From positions 1 to 64,000 of the forward strand of contig NZ_RXNW01000005.1 of the NCBI RefSeq assembly GCF_004283175.1: DNA of 64,000 nt. Direction: 5' to 3'. The notes below the pieces were generated by a model. The model worked only from the letters and a program-made list of their open reading frames with translations, was not told the DNA's origin and made no database searches. Source of the stretch: Legionella longbeachae (GTDB lineage: Bacteria > Pseudomonadota > Gammaproteobacteria > Legionellales > Legionellaceae). Shown here piece after piece: positions 33,905 through 42,117 of the stretch. A program made the position numbers and the translations under genes. Each line of letters starts with the position of its first letter. Within the stretch, counting starts at the first letter, position 1.

Positions 33905-35155
33905 ATGAAATTTTATCAAATTAAAGAAATAAGTCAGATGACTGCGTTATCAATAAGATCATTGCAATATTATGATGATATTGGTTTATTAAAGCCCGCT
34001 AAGCGTTCAGCCAGTGGTTATCGTTTATATTCAGATCAGGATCTTATACGCTTACAACAGATCACTACCTTAAAATTTTTAGGCTTTTCCTTATCAACGA
34101 CAAAGAAAATTATCGAAAATCCAAATTTTGATTTAATGACTTCTATGCCTATTCAAGCACGTGAGCTGAAAGAAAAGGCAGCACGCATTAATGAGGTTGC
34201 GTCCCTCCTAAACTATATTTCCAGCCAAATGGAAATGAATCAACCTGTAAATTGGAAAAGCACCGCCAAAATTATAGAAATATTGGAGTTAAATAATATG
34301 AATGATCTTGTTTTAAAAAAATATCAAGATGTAGAAGAAAAATCAGAGTTAGGAAAAAAATCAATATATGATGATTCTTACAATCCTAATCGATTATATC
34401 CTATTCCACGCTCTGGGAAACGACAAGAAATAGGAATAGAGCCTACCCAACTTCCTTTCTACGGATTTGATTGTTGGAATCATTACGAAGTTTCCTGGCT
34501 TAACGCCAAGGGAAAACCTATGGTTGCAATAGCTGAAATATACTATGACTGTAGTTCACCTAATTTAATTGAATCCAAGTCACTAAAACTTTATTTTAAT
34601 TCTTTTAATAACACTCGCATTCAAAATGTCAGTGAGTTACAAAATATTGTCAAACGGGATTTACAAGAACGGATAGAGGCGGAAGTGGGGGTAAACATTT
34701 ATCTTTTAGATAATGTAAATCAATTTGCGATACAACCTTCATTTATTGGTGAATGTATAGATGACCTTGATATAGAGTGTTCTGTCTATCATGTGGAGCC
34801 TTCATTTCTTTCAGTAGGCACTGAATCTGTTACAGAAACTTTATACTCCAATTTACTTAAGTCAAATTGTTTAGTAACAAACCAACCTGATTGGGGCAGT
34901 ATACAAATTAGTTACAAAGGCAAAAAGATAAGCCGTGAAGGTCTATTACGATATCTTGTTTCATTTCGAAATCATAATGAGTTTCATGAACAATGTATTG
35001 AGCGCATTTTTGTAGATATTATGAACCGTTGCCAACCCGAATTATTGACAGTTTATGGACGATATACCAGGCGTGGCGGTTTGGATATTAATCCTTATCG
35101 TTCTACAGAAAAGAACTTGTTTCCAGGAACAAATGTACGTTTGGTGCGCCAGTAA
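33905..35155 (+). CDS. queF: MerR regulator fused to QueF (preQ0 reductase)
   Basis: A single 416-residue frame with two parts. Residues 1-115 are a MerR/TipA-Mta type DNA-binding domain (FYQIKEISQMTALSIRSLQYYDDIGLL, SGYRLYSDQDLIRLQQI) plus dimerisation helix. Residues about 150-416 are a complete long-type QueF, which reduces 7-cyano-7-deazaguanine to preQ1 with NADPH in queuosine synthesis: LIESKSLKLYFNSFN (221-235), nucleophile Cys322 in KSNCLVTNQ, Asp329 in PDWGS, and FRNHNEFHEQC. An internal ATG (34298, Met132) has its own GGAG 9 nt upstream and would give a 285-residue stand-alone QueF, close to the E. coli 282. The start at 33905 has GAGG and a MerR-type promoter. Confidence 0.9.
   Translation: MKFYQIKEISQMTALSIRSLQYYDDIGLLKPAKRSASGYRLYSDQDLIRLQQITTLKFLGFSLSTTKKIIENPNFDLMTSMPIQARELKEKAARINEVASLLNYISSQMEMNQPVNWKSTAKIIEILELNNMNDLVLKKYQDVEEKSELGKKSIYDDSYNPNRLYPIPRSGKRQEIGIEPTQLPFYGFDCWNHYEVSWLNAKGKPMVAIAEIYYDCSSPNLIESKSLKLYFNSFNNTRIQNVSELQNIVKRDLQERIEAEVGVNIYLLDNVNQFAIQPSFIGECIDDLDIECSVYHVEPSFLSVGTESVTETLYSNLLKSNCLVTNQPDWGSIQISYKGKKISREGLLRYLVSFRNHNEFHEQCIERIFVDIMNRCQPELLTVYGRYTRRGGLDINPYRSTEKNLFPGTNVRLVRQ
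34285..34300 (+). promoter_or_regulatory. Internal ribosome binding site and start for stand-alone QueF
   Basis: GGAG (34285-34288), 9-nt spacer and ATG (34298-34300), in frame inside the MerR-QueF fusion, just before the QueF homology starts. It could yield both a full-length fusion and a free QueF enzyme from one mRNA. Confidence 0.45.
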
Positions 35156-35276
35156 AGTCATCTTTTAACCGCGATTTGAGTCCACAACTCTCAAATCCTA
35201 GATTATGCTTATGAAAAATCTGCAAAGTTAACCATCATTAAATTCATCTGGCTTTAAGGTATTCATATATGAAATA

Positions 35277-35296
35277 GTTAATATTTTATTAATATT
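35277..35296 (+). promoter_or_regulatory. PmrA box (tandem repeat)
   Basis: GTTAATATT-TT-ATTAATATT is a tandem TTAATATT repeat with a 2-nt spacer, matching the published Legionella PmrA consensus (cTTAATATT-N2-cTTAATATT) except for the first base of each half. It lies 33-61 nt upstream of the effector-like gene. PmrA activates many Dot/Icm effector genes. I could not fix the -10 with certainty (TAAAAT at 35304 or TAAATA at 35324). Confidence 0.75.
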
Positions 35297-35328
35297 TATT
35301 GGTTAAAATAAGGCCACACTGACTAAAT

Positions 35329-36435
35329 ATGTATTTTATGAAAATTTTATATATACCGTTTACTTTTGAAGATTCTCTATTTGATTTAGAAGCCAAAGCC
35401 AGTAAATGGCGAAAAGATTACGAGTCTAAAGGAAAAGAGGTCGTCGTGATCTATCATGACAGTAATGAAATTGTTCAAAGCGAAAAAGTTCAAACTGCCT
35501 TGAAAGAAGGCAATTGTCAGATTTATATTTTAAGCCATGGTATTAATACTCCCAAGTTATTAGTAGGGAATCAAACTAAAGAAGATGAAAACTATAAGGA
35601 GTTGACTATAGATGAGGTTGCTGAGAATTTTAAGAGTGATTTAATGATAGAAGGATTTAGTAACGCTAATATTGTAAAGTTATTTTTTTGTGATGAATAT
35701 GCAAAGAAGAATAAACCACGTCAAATGGCTGAACAATTTCGTACCCAATTAGGTGAATCACACCAATCTATGGAAATAAAGTATTATACTGACGTGAGCA
35801 TAGGTTTACCCGGTACTGCGACAGATGGTCTATTAAGCTCCAAAGGTGCCGTAAGAGCATTTCAGATGAAGAATGATTTATTTTGTTTTAACTTCTCGGG
35901 GTTAGTTGGACGGGCACGCGCTTTTCGTCAAGGCTTGGATGTCGTAGAAGATACGTCACCATATAGTTTTTTTTCAAGTGCCCCCACGCCAGTGAAATAC
36001 CCTAAATTTTCTCATCCTGTTTTAAATCATTTAGCGCATGAATTAGTAAAAATGATTCAAAATGACAAATTCTTTTCAAAAAATCAATCAATGATTATAG
36101 ATGAATTGCTAGCGAGTTTGCCGCTTGATATTTCAGATTATTTAGTAGACTCAATTACTATTAGCGGAAAAAACATGAAGTTTGAAATGCTGATCAATAG
36201 ATCTCTTCTTGAAGCATTTTTAATAAAATCAGGCGTTATTATTGAAGATAAGCCCATCATTTCACCTTCAAAAGGGGCAAATTCGAAACAATCCTGGATT
36301 GATGAAAGCGATTATCTTGGGGCGATTGATACTTCATTTACAGCTTTTCATGGAGATAATTCTTTTGCGTTGACTGATTATGAAGAAATGCTTGACAGCG
36401 AGGAGCAGATAGAGCATAAATCAACGCTAATATGA
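35329..36435 (+). CDS. Candidate Dot/Icm effector with caspase-like motifs
   Basis: 368 residues, no signal peptide. I do not recognise a named protein. An N-terminal alpha/beta region contains hydrophobic strand + HG (IYILSHG, His70) and, about 50 residues later, hydrophobic strand + Cys (NIVKLFFCDE, Cys121), the order and setting of the catalytic dyad in clan CD (caspase-like, MARTX CPD-like) peptidases. The rest is helical, with an acidic C-terminal part (DYEEMLDSEEQIEHK) that fits an E-block translocation signal. A PmrA box is upstream. ATG at 35338 is an alternative start suggested by alignment to the downstream paralogue. Protease activity is inference. Confidence 0.75.
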   Translation: MYFMKILYIPFTFEDSLFDLEAKASKWRKDYESKGKEVVVIYHDSNEIVQSEKVQTALKEGNCQIYILSHGINTPKLLVGNQTKEDENYKELTIDEVAENFKSDLMIEGFSNANIVKLFFCDEYAKKNKPRQMAEQFRTQLGESHQSMEIKYYTDVSIGLPGTATDGLLSSKGAVRAFQMKNDLFCFNFSGLVGRARAFRQGLDVVEDTSPYSFFSSAPTPVKYPKFSHPVLNHLAHELVKMIQNDKFFSKNQSMIIDELLASLPLDISDYLVDSITISGKNMKFEMLINRSLLEAFLIKSGVIIEDKPIISPSKGANSKQSWIDESDYLGAIDTSFTAFHGDNSFALTDYEEMLDSEEQIEHKSTLI

Positions 36436-36454
36436 GCTGATTATCGGATTGATA

Positions 36455-37075
36455 ATGATTTATTTATACATTCCATTCAAGTTGAATGAAGAAAATAAGA
36501 AATTAATCAAACATGCAAATCAATGGTGCAAAACAGCATACGAAGGACATGATGTTTCATGTGCTATTTTAAGTGCTGATGACACATTCCCCATCTCTCA
36601 GGACTCTAAAAAGATAAAAATCTATATACTAGCCTATGAAGCCGATGGAAAGTCTGGGATGTTAGCATCTTTACCTAACTCTATATCATGCAAAACTATT
36701 AATTCAAAGGAATTAGTAGAACGCTTATTACAATCAAGATTACCTGAGGTTGGTTCTGTAGAAATCAAATTATGTATTAGGCAAAATGTAGATAATGATT
36801 GTTCATTGATTTCATCCGAATTAATCAGAAACTATTTGCTAAATGGAAATTATAAAAATCCAAATTTATCAATTCAAGTTCAATCTTCTGCAGATCCTTT
36901 CCCAGGAGAAACGAACAAACTGGCCTATCGCACACTAACCGGCACCATTCCTCTGTTTTTTAAGGTAGACAAGGAAGTGATACCTAATGCCGAGTACCCT
37001 GTGCTTGATGTGGATGCTGCTCCTGATCCCAAGGAAGAGAATGGTGTTAGGCAGGCAAATTTGCTGCGGGCGTAA
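36455..37075 (+). CDS. Paralogue of the upstream effector candidate, active-site residues lost
   Basis: 206 residues beginning MIYLYIPF, which aligns with MKILYIPF of the preceding protein; KIKIYILAYEADGKSG aligns with IYILSHGIN, and VEIKLCIRQN with IVKLFFCDE. The His-Gly is replaced by Tyr-Glu and the Cys is displaced, so if the neighbour is a protease this one is probably inactive. It starts 19 nt after the upstream stop and likely shares its transcript. The last 29 bp overlap the convergent MFS gene. ATG at 36455 is preferred to an in-frame TTG at 36449. Confidence 0.7.
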   Translation: MIYLYIPFKLNEENKKLIKHANQWCKTAYEGHDVSCAILSADDTFPISQDSKKIKIYILAYEADGKSGMLASLPNSISCKTINSKELVERLLQSRLPEVGSVEIKLCIRQNVDNDCSLISSELIRNYLLNGNYKNPNLSIQVQSSADPFPGETNKLAYRTLTGTIPLFFKVDKEVIPNAEYPVLDVDAAPDPKEENGVRQANLLRA

Positions 37076-38414
37076 GAATATCCTCCGCACTGCCGGCAAT
37101 ATAATGCTTTTTGTCAATACGTAAGTAGATAGCCCCTTCTTCCAGGACAAGTGCAGCTTCAATAATTCCTTGAGTATTTAATAATTGCGCTAGTATATCT
37201 TCCCTTTTTTCAGGCCAAGGATAATGAAGAATGAGCGTTGAAATATAGAGATTAGGTTTCATCGCGCAGGCAACAATTAACCATAAAAGACCTAAAACAG
37301 CATTGGTGATAAAAATGCCTTGGCTGCCATTCCATTGGAATAAAAGACCAGCAAAAGCTCCCCCTAGAAAAAGTCCGAGAAATTGGCTTGTAGAATAGAT
37401 TCCCATGGCAGTACCTTTGCTTTGAGGATTTGCCTGTTTCGAGATCAGTGATGGTAAAGCTGCCTCAAGGATATTAAAGGCAATAAAATAAATCAGCATA
37501 ATGAGACACAAAGCCAGCCAATTTTGGAGCGTATAAATAAACAATAATTGAGTTGCAGCAATGACAAAAACGGAGGAAAGAAACACACCCTTCATTTTCC
37601 CCTTTTTTTCAGCAAGCACAATACATGGGATCATGAGGATGAACGATAGCAACATAATCGGTAAATAAAAATGCCACTGCTGAGTTAAATGACCTTGTTC
37701 TACTTGTCTTTTTAAGATAAAAGGAATCACAAAAAAAGTAGATGTAAGAATAAAATGTTGGCAAAAAATACCAAAATTAAGGCGTTGCAATTGCGCATTG
37801 AAGATAACGTTCTTTAAGAGGGCAGGATTGGTTTCACTGTCAACATGAAAGCGCTCTTTTATTGGTTTGGGTATGACGCAGTGTAGCAGAATAATACCGA
37901 ATACGGCTAATAATGTAGTAAGATAAAAAATTCCTGCCAAGCCAAAATGATGGGTAAGCGCTGGACTCACCACCATAGCCAGGCTAAATGAAGTACCTAT
38001 GGACATACCAATAACTGCCATCGCTTTGGTGCGCTGTTCCTCGGGAGTTAAATCTGCAAGTAATGCAATAAGTACACTGCCAATGGCTCCAGTTCCTTGG
38101 AGCGCTCGCGCAACTATCATCCCATAAATAGAATGGGTTAATGCTCCGATAAAGCTACCGCAAGCAAACAAAACCAAGCCCACCGTGATTATTGGTTTTC
38201 TACCCAATTTATCAGAGAGCATACCAAAGGGTATTTGCAGCAATCCTTGCGCAAGACCATATATCCCAAAGGCAAAACCTACCAAAGCAGGTGTTGACCC
38301 CCGCAAATCTTCAGCATAAATACTAAATACAGGAATTAGAAAAAATAAACCTAACATACGAAAGGAAAAGATGGCTGCGATAGGAAATACAGTTTTAGAC
38401 CAGGAAAGCTTCAT
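37047..38414 (-). CDS. YajR-family MFS transporter
   Basis: 455-residue inner membrane transporter of the major facilitator superfamily. Twelve hydrophobic helices with the MFS motif A (GMLSDKLGRKP, about 83-93) and motif B region (RALQGTGAIGSVLIALLADLT) match E. coli YajR closely. The C-terminal about 70 residues (PWPEKREDILAQLLNTQGIIEAALVLEE) form the soluble ferredoxin-like YAM domain characteristic of YajR. The substrate is not known. It converges on the effector pair and overlaps the second one. Confidence 0.88.
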   Translation of the reverse strand: MKLSWSKTVFPIAAIFSFRMLGLFFLIPVFSIYAEDLRGSTPALVGFAFGIYGLAQGLLQIPFGMLSDKLGRKPIITVGLVLFACGSFIGALTHSIYGMIVARALQGTGAIGSVLIALLADLTPEEQRTKAMAVIGMSIGTSFSLAMVVSPALTHHFGLAGIFYLTTLLAVFGIILLHCVIPKPIKERFHVDSETNPALLKNVIFNAQLQRLNFGIFCQHFILTSTFFVIPFILKRQVEQGHLTQQWHFYLPIMLLSFILMIPCIVLAEKKGKMKGVFLSSVFVIAATQLLFIYTLQNWLALCLIMLIYFIAFNILEAALPSLISKQANPQSKGTAMGIYSTSQFLGLFLGGAFAGLLFQWNGSQGIFITNAVLGLLWLIVACAMKPNLYISTLILHYPWPEKREDILAQLLNTQGIIEAALVLEEGAIYLRIDKKHYIAGSAEDILTPAANLPA

Positions 38415-38615
38415 TCATTAATATATATGTAATCTAATCATGTGCCGATAGTACAAAGTTAGCACTCTAGAAACAAGATATTTAAAAATTTAATGCGTTA
38501 AACATTGCTTTATCAAAGAATACGCACGAAAATGTAGCTTTTTTGAGTTATTCATTTATTGGTGTTATCTTAACCAGTTGTACAAATTTTTGTAAATTAA
38601 AAATTGAGGAATGCT

Positions 38616-39371
38616 ATGAGTTTTGTTTTTGCAGATAAAGTAGGATTAATTACTGGCGGTGCTCGAGGCATCGGCAAGGCGACTGCATTAAAGTTAGCTC
38701 AAGCAGGGAGTGATATTGCTGTTGTCTATTATAATAGTTCTGATGAAGCTCAAGTTTTGGTTGAAGAAATACAAGCCATGGGTCGTAAAGCAATTGCCCT
38801 ACAAGCTAATGTAGCGGATCATCAGTCTGTAAAGGAAATGTTTGCTCAGTTTAAAGAGCATTTTAACCAGCTTGATTTTTTAATTAGTAATGCTGCAAGT
38901 GGGGTTTTAAAATCAGCCCTTAAGATGTCTACCAAGCATTGGCGCTGGTGTTTGGAGACTAATGCCCTGGCTTTAAATCATCTGGCTGTTGAAGGACGTC
39001 CACTGATGCCTAAAGGAGGGCGTATTATTGCTTTATCAAGTCTGGGGGCTCATAGAGCAATCCCTAATTATGCCTTTATTGGAGCCTCTAAAGCTGCTCT
39101 TGAATCTTTAGTACGCTCATTAAGTCTTGAGTTAGCAGTTGATGGAATTACGGTTAATACTGTTTCTGCTGGGGTTGTGGATACAGACGCATTGAAACAT
39201 TTTCCGAATAGGGAGCAATTACTCGATGAGTATCAGGCTCATTCCTTATCAGATAGACCGCTAACAACACAAGATGTGGCTAACGCTATTTATCTTTTGT
39301 GTTTACCAGAAGCGGCAATGATAAATGGACATACTTTATTTGTTGATGCAGGATATAGCCGAGTTGGTTAA
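38616..39371 (+). CDS. fabL: Enoyl-ACP reductase III (FabL-type SDR)
   Basis: 251-residue short-chain dehydrogenase. NADPH motif TGGARGIG (13-20); catalytic Tyr152 and Lys159 in YAFIGASK with six residues between, the FabL spacing rather than the three of FabG. SNAASGVL (91-98), KHWRW, and DTDALKHFPNREQLL (189-203) are close to Bacillus FabL, which reduces the enoyl-ACP double bond in the last step of each elongation round. The ATG at 38616 follows GAGGA; an in-frame TTG is 12 nt upstream. It sits just before the acyl carrier protein operon on the same strand. Confidence 0.85.
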   Translation: MSFVFADKVGLITGGARGIGKATALKLAQAGSDIAVVYYNSSDEAQVLVEEIQAMGRKAIALQANVADHQSVKEMFAQFKEHFNQLDFLISNAASGVLKSALKMSTKHWRWCLETNALALNHLAVEGRPLMPKGGRIIALSSLGAHRAIPNYAFIGASKAALESLVRSLSLELAVDGITVNTVSAGVVDTDALKHFPNREQLLDEYQAHSLSDRPLTTQDVANAIYLLCLPEAAMINGHTLFVDAGYSRVG

Positions 39372-39410
39372 TCCAATCTTTTTTATGCTTTATGCCTTTA
39401 AGAAAAAATA

Positions 39411-39419
39411 TGATATAAT
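39411..39419 (+). promoter_or_regulatory. Extended -10 promoter of the acpXL-like operon
   Basis: TGATATAAT, with TATAAT at 39414-39419 and TG extension, 40 nt upstream of the acyl carrier protein start, in the 87-nt gap after fabL. It suggests the carrier protein operon can be transcribed separately from fabL. Confidence 0.55.
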
Positions 39420-39458
39420 TTTGGGCTTTGTAAATTAGCTGATTTCTGAGGACAATAT

Positions 39459-39872
39459 ATGAATGTAGCAGATGTTTATCCTAAGGTTAGGGAAATAGTT
39501 GCTGAGGTGCTAGTAATTGATGAAGAGGAAATATCCCTTAATAGTCGGTTAATAGTAGATCTTGGCGCTGAATCTATTGATTTTCTTGATTTGGTTTTCC
39601 AACTGGAAAAAGAGTTTAAAATTAAAATCCCTCGTGGTCAATTGGAAAAAAATGCACGTGGTGATTTGGCAGAAAGTGAGTTTGAAAAGGGTGGTGTCAT
39701 TACAGCTGAAGGCCTAAAGGCATTACAAAGCTATTTAAGTGAAGTGCCTGTAGAGCAATTCAAACCTAATATGAAAGTGAATGAAATACCTATGCTTTTT
39801 ACAATAGAAACATTTTGTAAATTAGTTGTTTCTGCGATTAAAGAGCAACAAACTGCTGCAACTGAAGCTTAA
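39459..39872 (+). CDS. acpXL: AcpXL-like acyl carrier protein
   Basis: 137-residue acyl carrier protein. Ser39 in DLGAESIDFLDLVF is the 4'-phosphopantetheine site. The protein is longer than housekeeping AcpP (about 78 residues) and resembles the rhizobial AcpXL carrier for very-long-chain fatty acids, with an extra C-terminal segment (residues about 85-137). The genes after it match the rhizobial VLCFA cluster, so the likely role is carrying the C27-C28 acyl chain for lipid A. Confidence 0.85.
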   Translation: MNVADVYPKVREIVAEVLVIDEEEISLNSRLIVDLGAESIDFLDLVFQLEKEFKIKIPRGQLEKNARGDLAESEFEKGGVITAEGLKALQSYLSEVPVEQFKPNMKVNEIPMLFTIETFCKLVVSAIKEQQTAATEA

Positions 39873-39919
39873 TCTCAGTTGTGTGTTTTATCTTGGTCAA
39901 TAGGGTTTAATAGATACTA

Positions 39920-40816
39920 ATGAGATTTTTATTCGTTGATCGTATAGTTGAGTCATGTCCTGGTCAGTTGATTCGAGGAATTAAACACATTACCCAAGAT
40001 GATACATTTCTTACAGTTGATGAACAGGGACGTCCTTGTTTTATTCCTTCTTTAATTGGAGAAACACTAGGTCAATTGGCGGCATGGAACGTGATGCACT
40101 GTTTAGAGTTTTCTCATAGACCTGTTGCGGGCATCGTTGCCAAGGCTGCTCTGCACAGATCTGCATACCTGGGAGAAACTTTATTGCTTGAGTCATTCAT
40201 TGAGCGTATCGAAGATTCAGTGATGCAATATAATAGTGTGGCGCGAATAGGAAATGAGATTGTTTTTACTCTTGAAGGGGCTTTAGGCCCTTTATTGCCT
40301 ATGGATGATTTTATAGACCCCGAAGAGGTAAAATTGCAATTTTCTGAAATTGATAGACCAGGTGATTGGTCCATTATTAGTTCAAAAAGCACCCCATTAT
40401 TGAATAGTGATCTCATGCTAAATGTGGAATTGCCGCTGGTATCAATGACTTTTGATAGAGTTTGTTCTTTTGAGCCAAAAATCAGTTTAATTGCTGAAAA
40501 ACGAATTACACGTGCAGCCCTTTATTTCGGCGATCATTTTCCTAGAAAGCCAGTATTACCTTTAACGGTTTTATTGGAATGCAAATTAAACTTGGCACGC
40601 GAATTTATTGCACGTTCAGGATACGCGTTAAACTATAGGTTTTGTGAATTTCGCAAAATGAAAATGAATGAATTTGTTCATCCTGGTGATGTTCTTGAGT
40701 GCTATCTAAGTGTCAAAAAACAAACAGAGGAAGAATTGATTCTTACTTTTCGTAGTGAAGTTTTAGGTAAACGGGTTTGTGTAGTGGATATGGTGCTTAT
40801 TCCTAGAGGTAACTAA
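39920..40816 (+). CDS. Fused double-hotdog 3-hydroxyacyl-ACP dehydratase
   Basis: 298 residues made of two FabZ/FabA-like halves. The N-half (1-135) has FIPSLIGETLGQLAAW, keeping the Glu48/Gln pattern but no His-Phe-Pro. The C-half (175-298) has FGDHFPRKPVLPLTVLLE, keeping the catalytic His206 and a Glu220. In FabZ the active site is built from His of one subunit and Glu of the other, so a fused pair could form one or two sites. Role: dehydration step of very-long-chain elongation. It begins 47 nt after the carrier protein and ends 2 nt before the ketosynthase. Confidence 0.82.
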   Translation: MRFLFVDRIVESCPGQLIRGIKHITQDDTFLTVDEQGRPCFIPSLIGETLGQLAAWNVMHCLEFSHRPVAGIVAKAALHRSAYLGETLLLESFIERIEDSVMQYNSVARIGNEIVFTLEGALGPLLPMDDFIDPEEVKLQFSEIDRPGDWSIISSKSTPLLNSDLMLNVELPLVSMTFDRVCSFEPKISLIAEKRITRAALYFGDHFPRKPVLPLTVLLECKLNLAREFIARSGYALNYRFCEFRKMKMNEFVHPGDVLECYLSVKKQTEEELILTFRSEVLGKRVCVVDMVLIPRGN

Positions 40817-40818
40817 AA

Positions 40819-42117
40819 GTGAAAAAAAGACGAGTAGCAATTACGGGTTTAGGGGCAATTTCACCTATAGGCCTTGATGTTCAATCCACATGGTCCAATT
40901 TGTTAGCAGGGCAGTCCGGAATTGCTGAAATCAAACAATTTGATGCGAGCGCTTTTCCAACTTATATAGCAGCCGAAGTCAAAAATTTTGTTCTTGATCC
41001 CAAATTGTCTACAAAACGTACCCGTTTTTCCATGTCATTTACGCAATATGCCCTTGAAGCCGCTCAACAGGCCTTCGATGATGCCGGTATTTTACCCACT
41101 GAACAGACAGCATCACGCTGGGGAGTGGTTACAGGTAGCGGCATGATGACAGCTGAGTTTGATTACCTGTCACGATTTCAACAAATGTGTGCTCCTGACG
41201 GCGAAGCTGATTGGATGCAATTACTTGCGAATACACAAGAGTTTTATAAATTATCGGATTTTGGTAAAACCACACCAAATTCAGGGTTGTCTTTATTAAT
41301 CCAGCAATTTGGCATCAAAGGTTATGCTTCTTCTGTCCATACGGCATGTGCTTCAGGAGGACAGGCTTTAGGATTGGCGATGCAAGTCATTCGACGCGGT
41401 GAAGCTGATTTTATGCTGGCAGGGGGATTTGACTCAATGATTAATCCCTTAGGATTATCCAGTTTTTGTCTATTGGGTGCATTATCGACCTATAATAGTA
41501 CCCCAGAGACCGCAAGTCGTCCTTTTGATGCGACACGTAATGGTTTTGTCCTGGGTGAAGGGGCTGCATTTTTAATTTTAGAGGAGTGGAGTAAAGCTAA
41601 AGCGCGAGGTGCAACCATCTATGCTGAATTAGCAGGTGAGGGAAATTCCTTAAGTTCGTATCGAATTACAGACTCACATCCTAATGGAGATGGCGCAATT
41701 CAATCAATCGAACGCGCGCTCCATGATGCAGGAGTAAAAGCTTCTGATGTGGATTATGTCAATGCACATGGTACATCCACTAAAATGAATGACTTAAGTG
41801 AAACCAATGCAATTAAAGCCGTATTTGGTGAGTATATTTCAAGTTTGCCGGTTAGCTCTACTAAAAGCCAAACAGGGCACCTAATCGCTGCGGCAGGCGC
41901 GCTTGAAGCTGTTTTAGCTGTTAAATCTATAGAAAAGGCTCAAATACCTAAAACAGCCAACTTAACCACGCCGGATCCTGAGTGTGATTTAGATTATGTA
42001 GTAGATGGACCACGAGAGCGTTCCTTAGGTGTGGTTTTATCTAATTCTTTTGGCTTTGGGGGCTCTAATAGTTGCTTGCTATTTAAGCATCCTGAGTTTG
42101 AAGGGGCACGCCAATGA
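40819..42117 (+). CDS. Beta-ketoacyl-ACP synthase (FabF family, active)
   Basis: 432-residue condensing enzyme with the full Cys-His-His triad: Cys177 in HTACASGGQ, His317 in NAHGTST, His354 in KSQTGHLIAAAG, and Lys349. The GTG start lies 2 nt after the dehydratase. It probably extends acyl chains carried by the AcpXL-like protein, together with the cysteine-less partner encoded next. Confidence 0.9.
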   Translation: MKKRRVAITGLGAISPIGLDVQSTWSNLLAGQSGIAEIKQFDASAFPTYIAAEVKNFVLDPKLSTKRTRFSMSFTQYALEAAQQAFDDAGILPTEQTASRWGVVTGSGMMTAEFDYLSRFQQMCAPDGEADWMQLLANTQEFYKLSDFGKTTPNSGLSLLIQQFGIKGYASSVHTACASGGQALGLAMQVIRRGEADFMLAGGFDSMINPLGLSSFCLLGALSTYNSTPETASRPFDATRNGFVLGEGAAFLILEEWSKAKARGATIYAELAGEGNSLSSYRITDSHPNGDGAIQSIERALHDAGVKASDVDYVNAHGTSTKMNDLSETNAIKAVFGEYISSLPVSSTKSQTGHLIAAAGALEAVLAVKSIEKAQIPKTANLTTPDPECDLDYVVDGPRERSLGVVLSNSFGFGGSNSCLLFKHPEFEGARQ

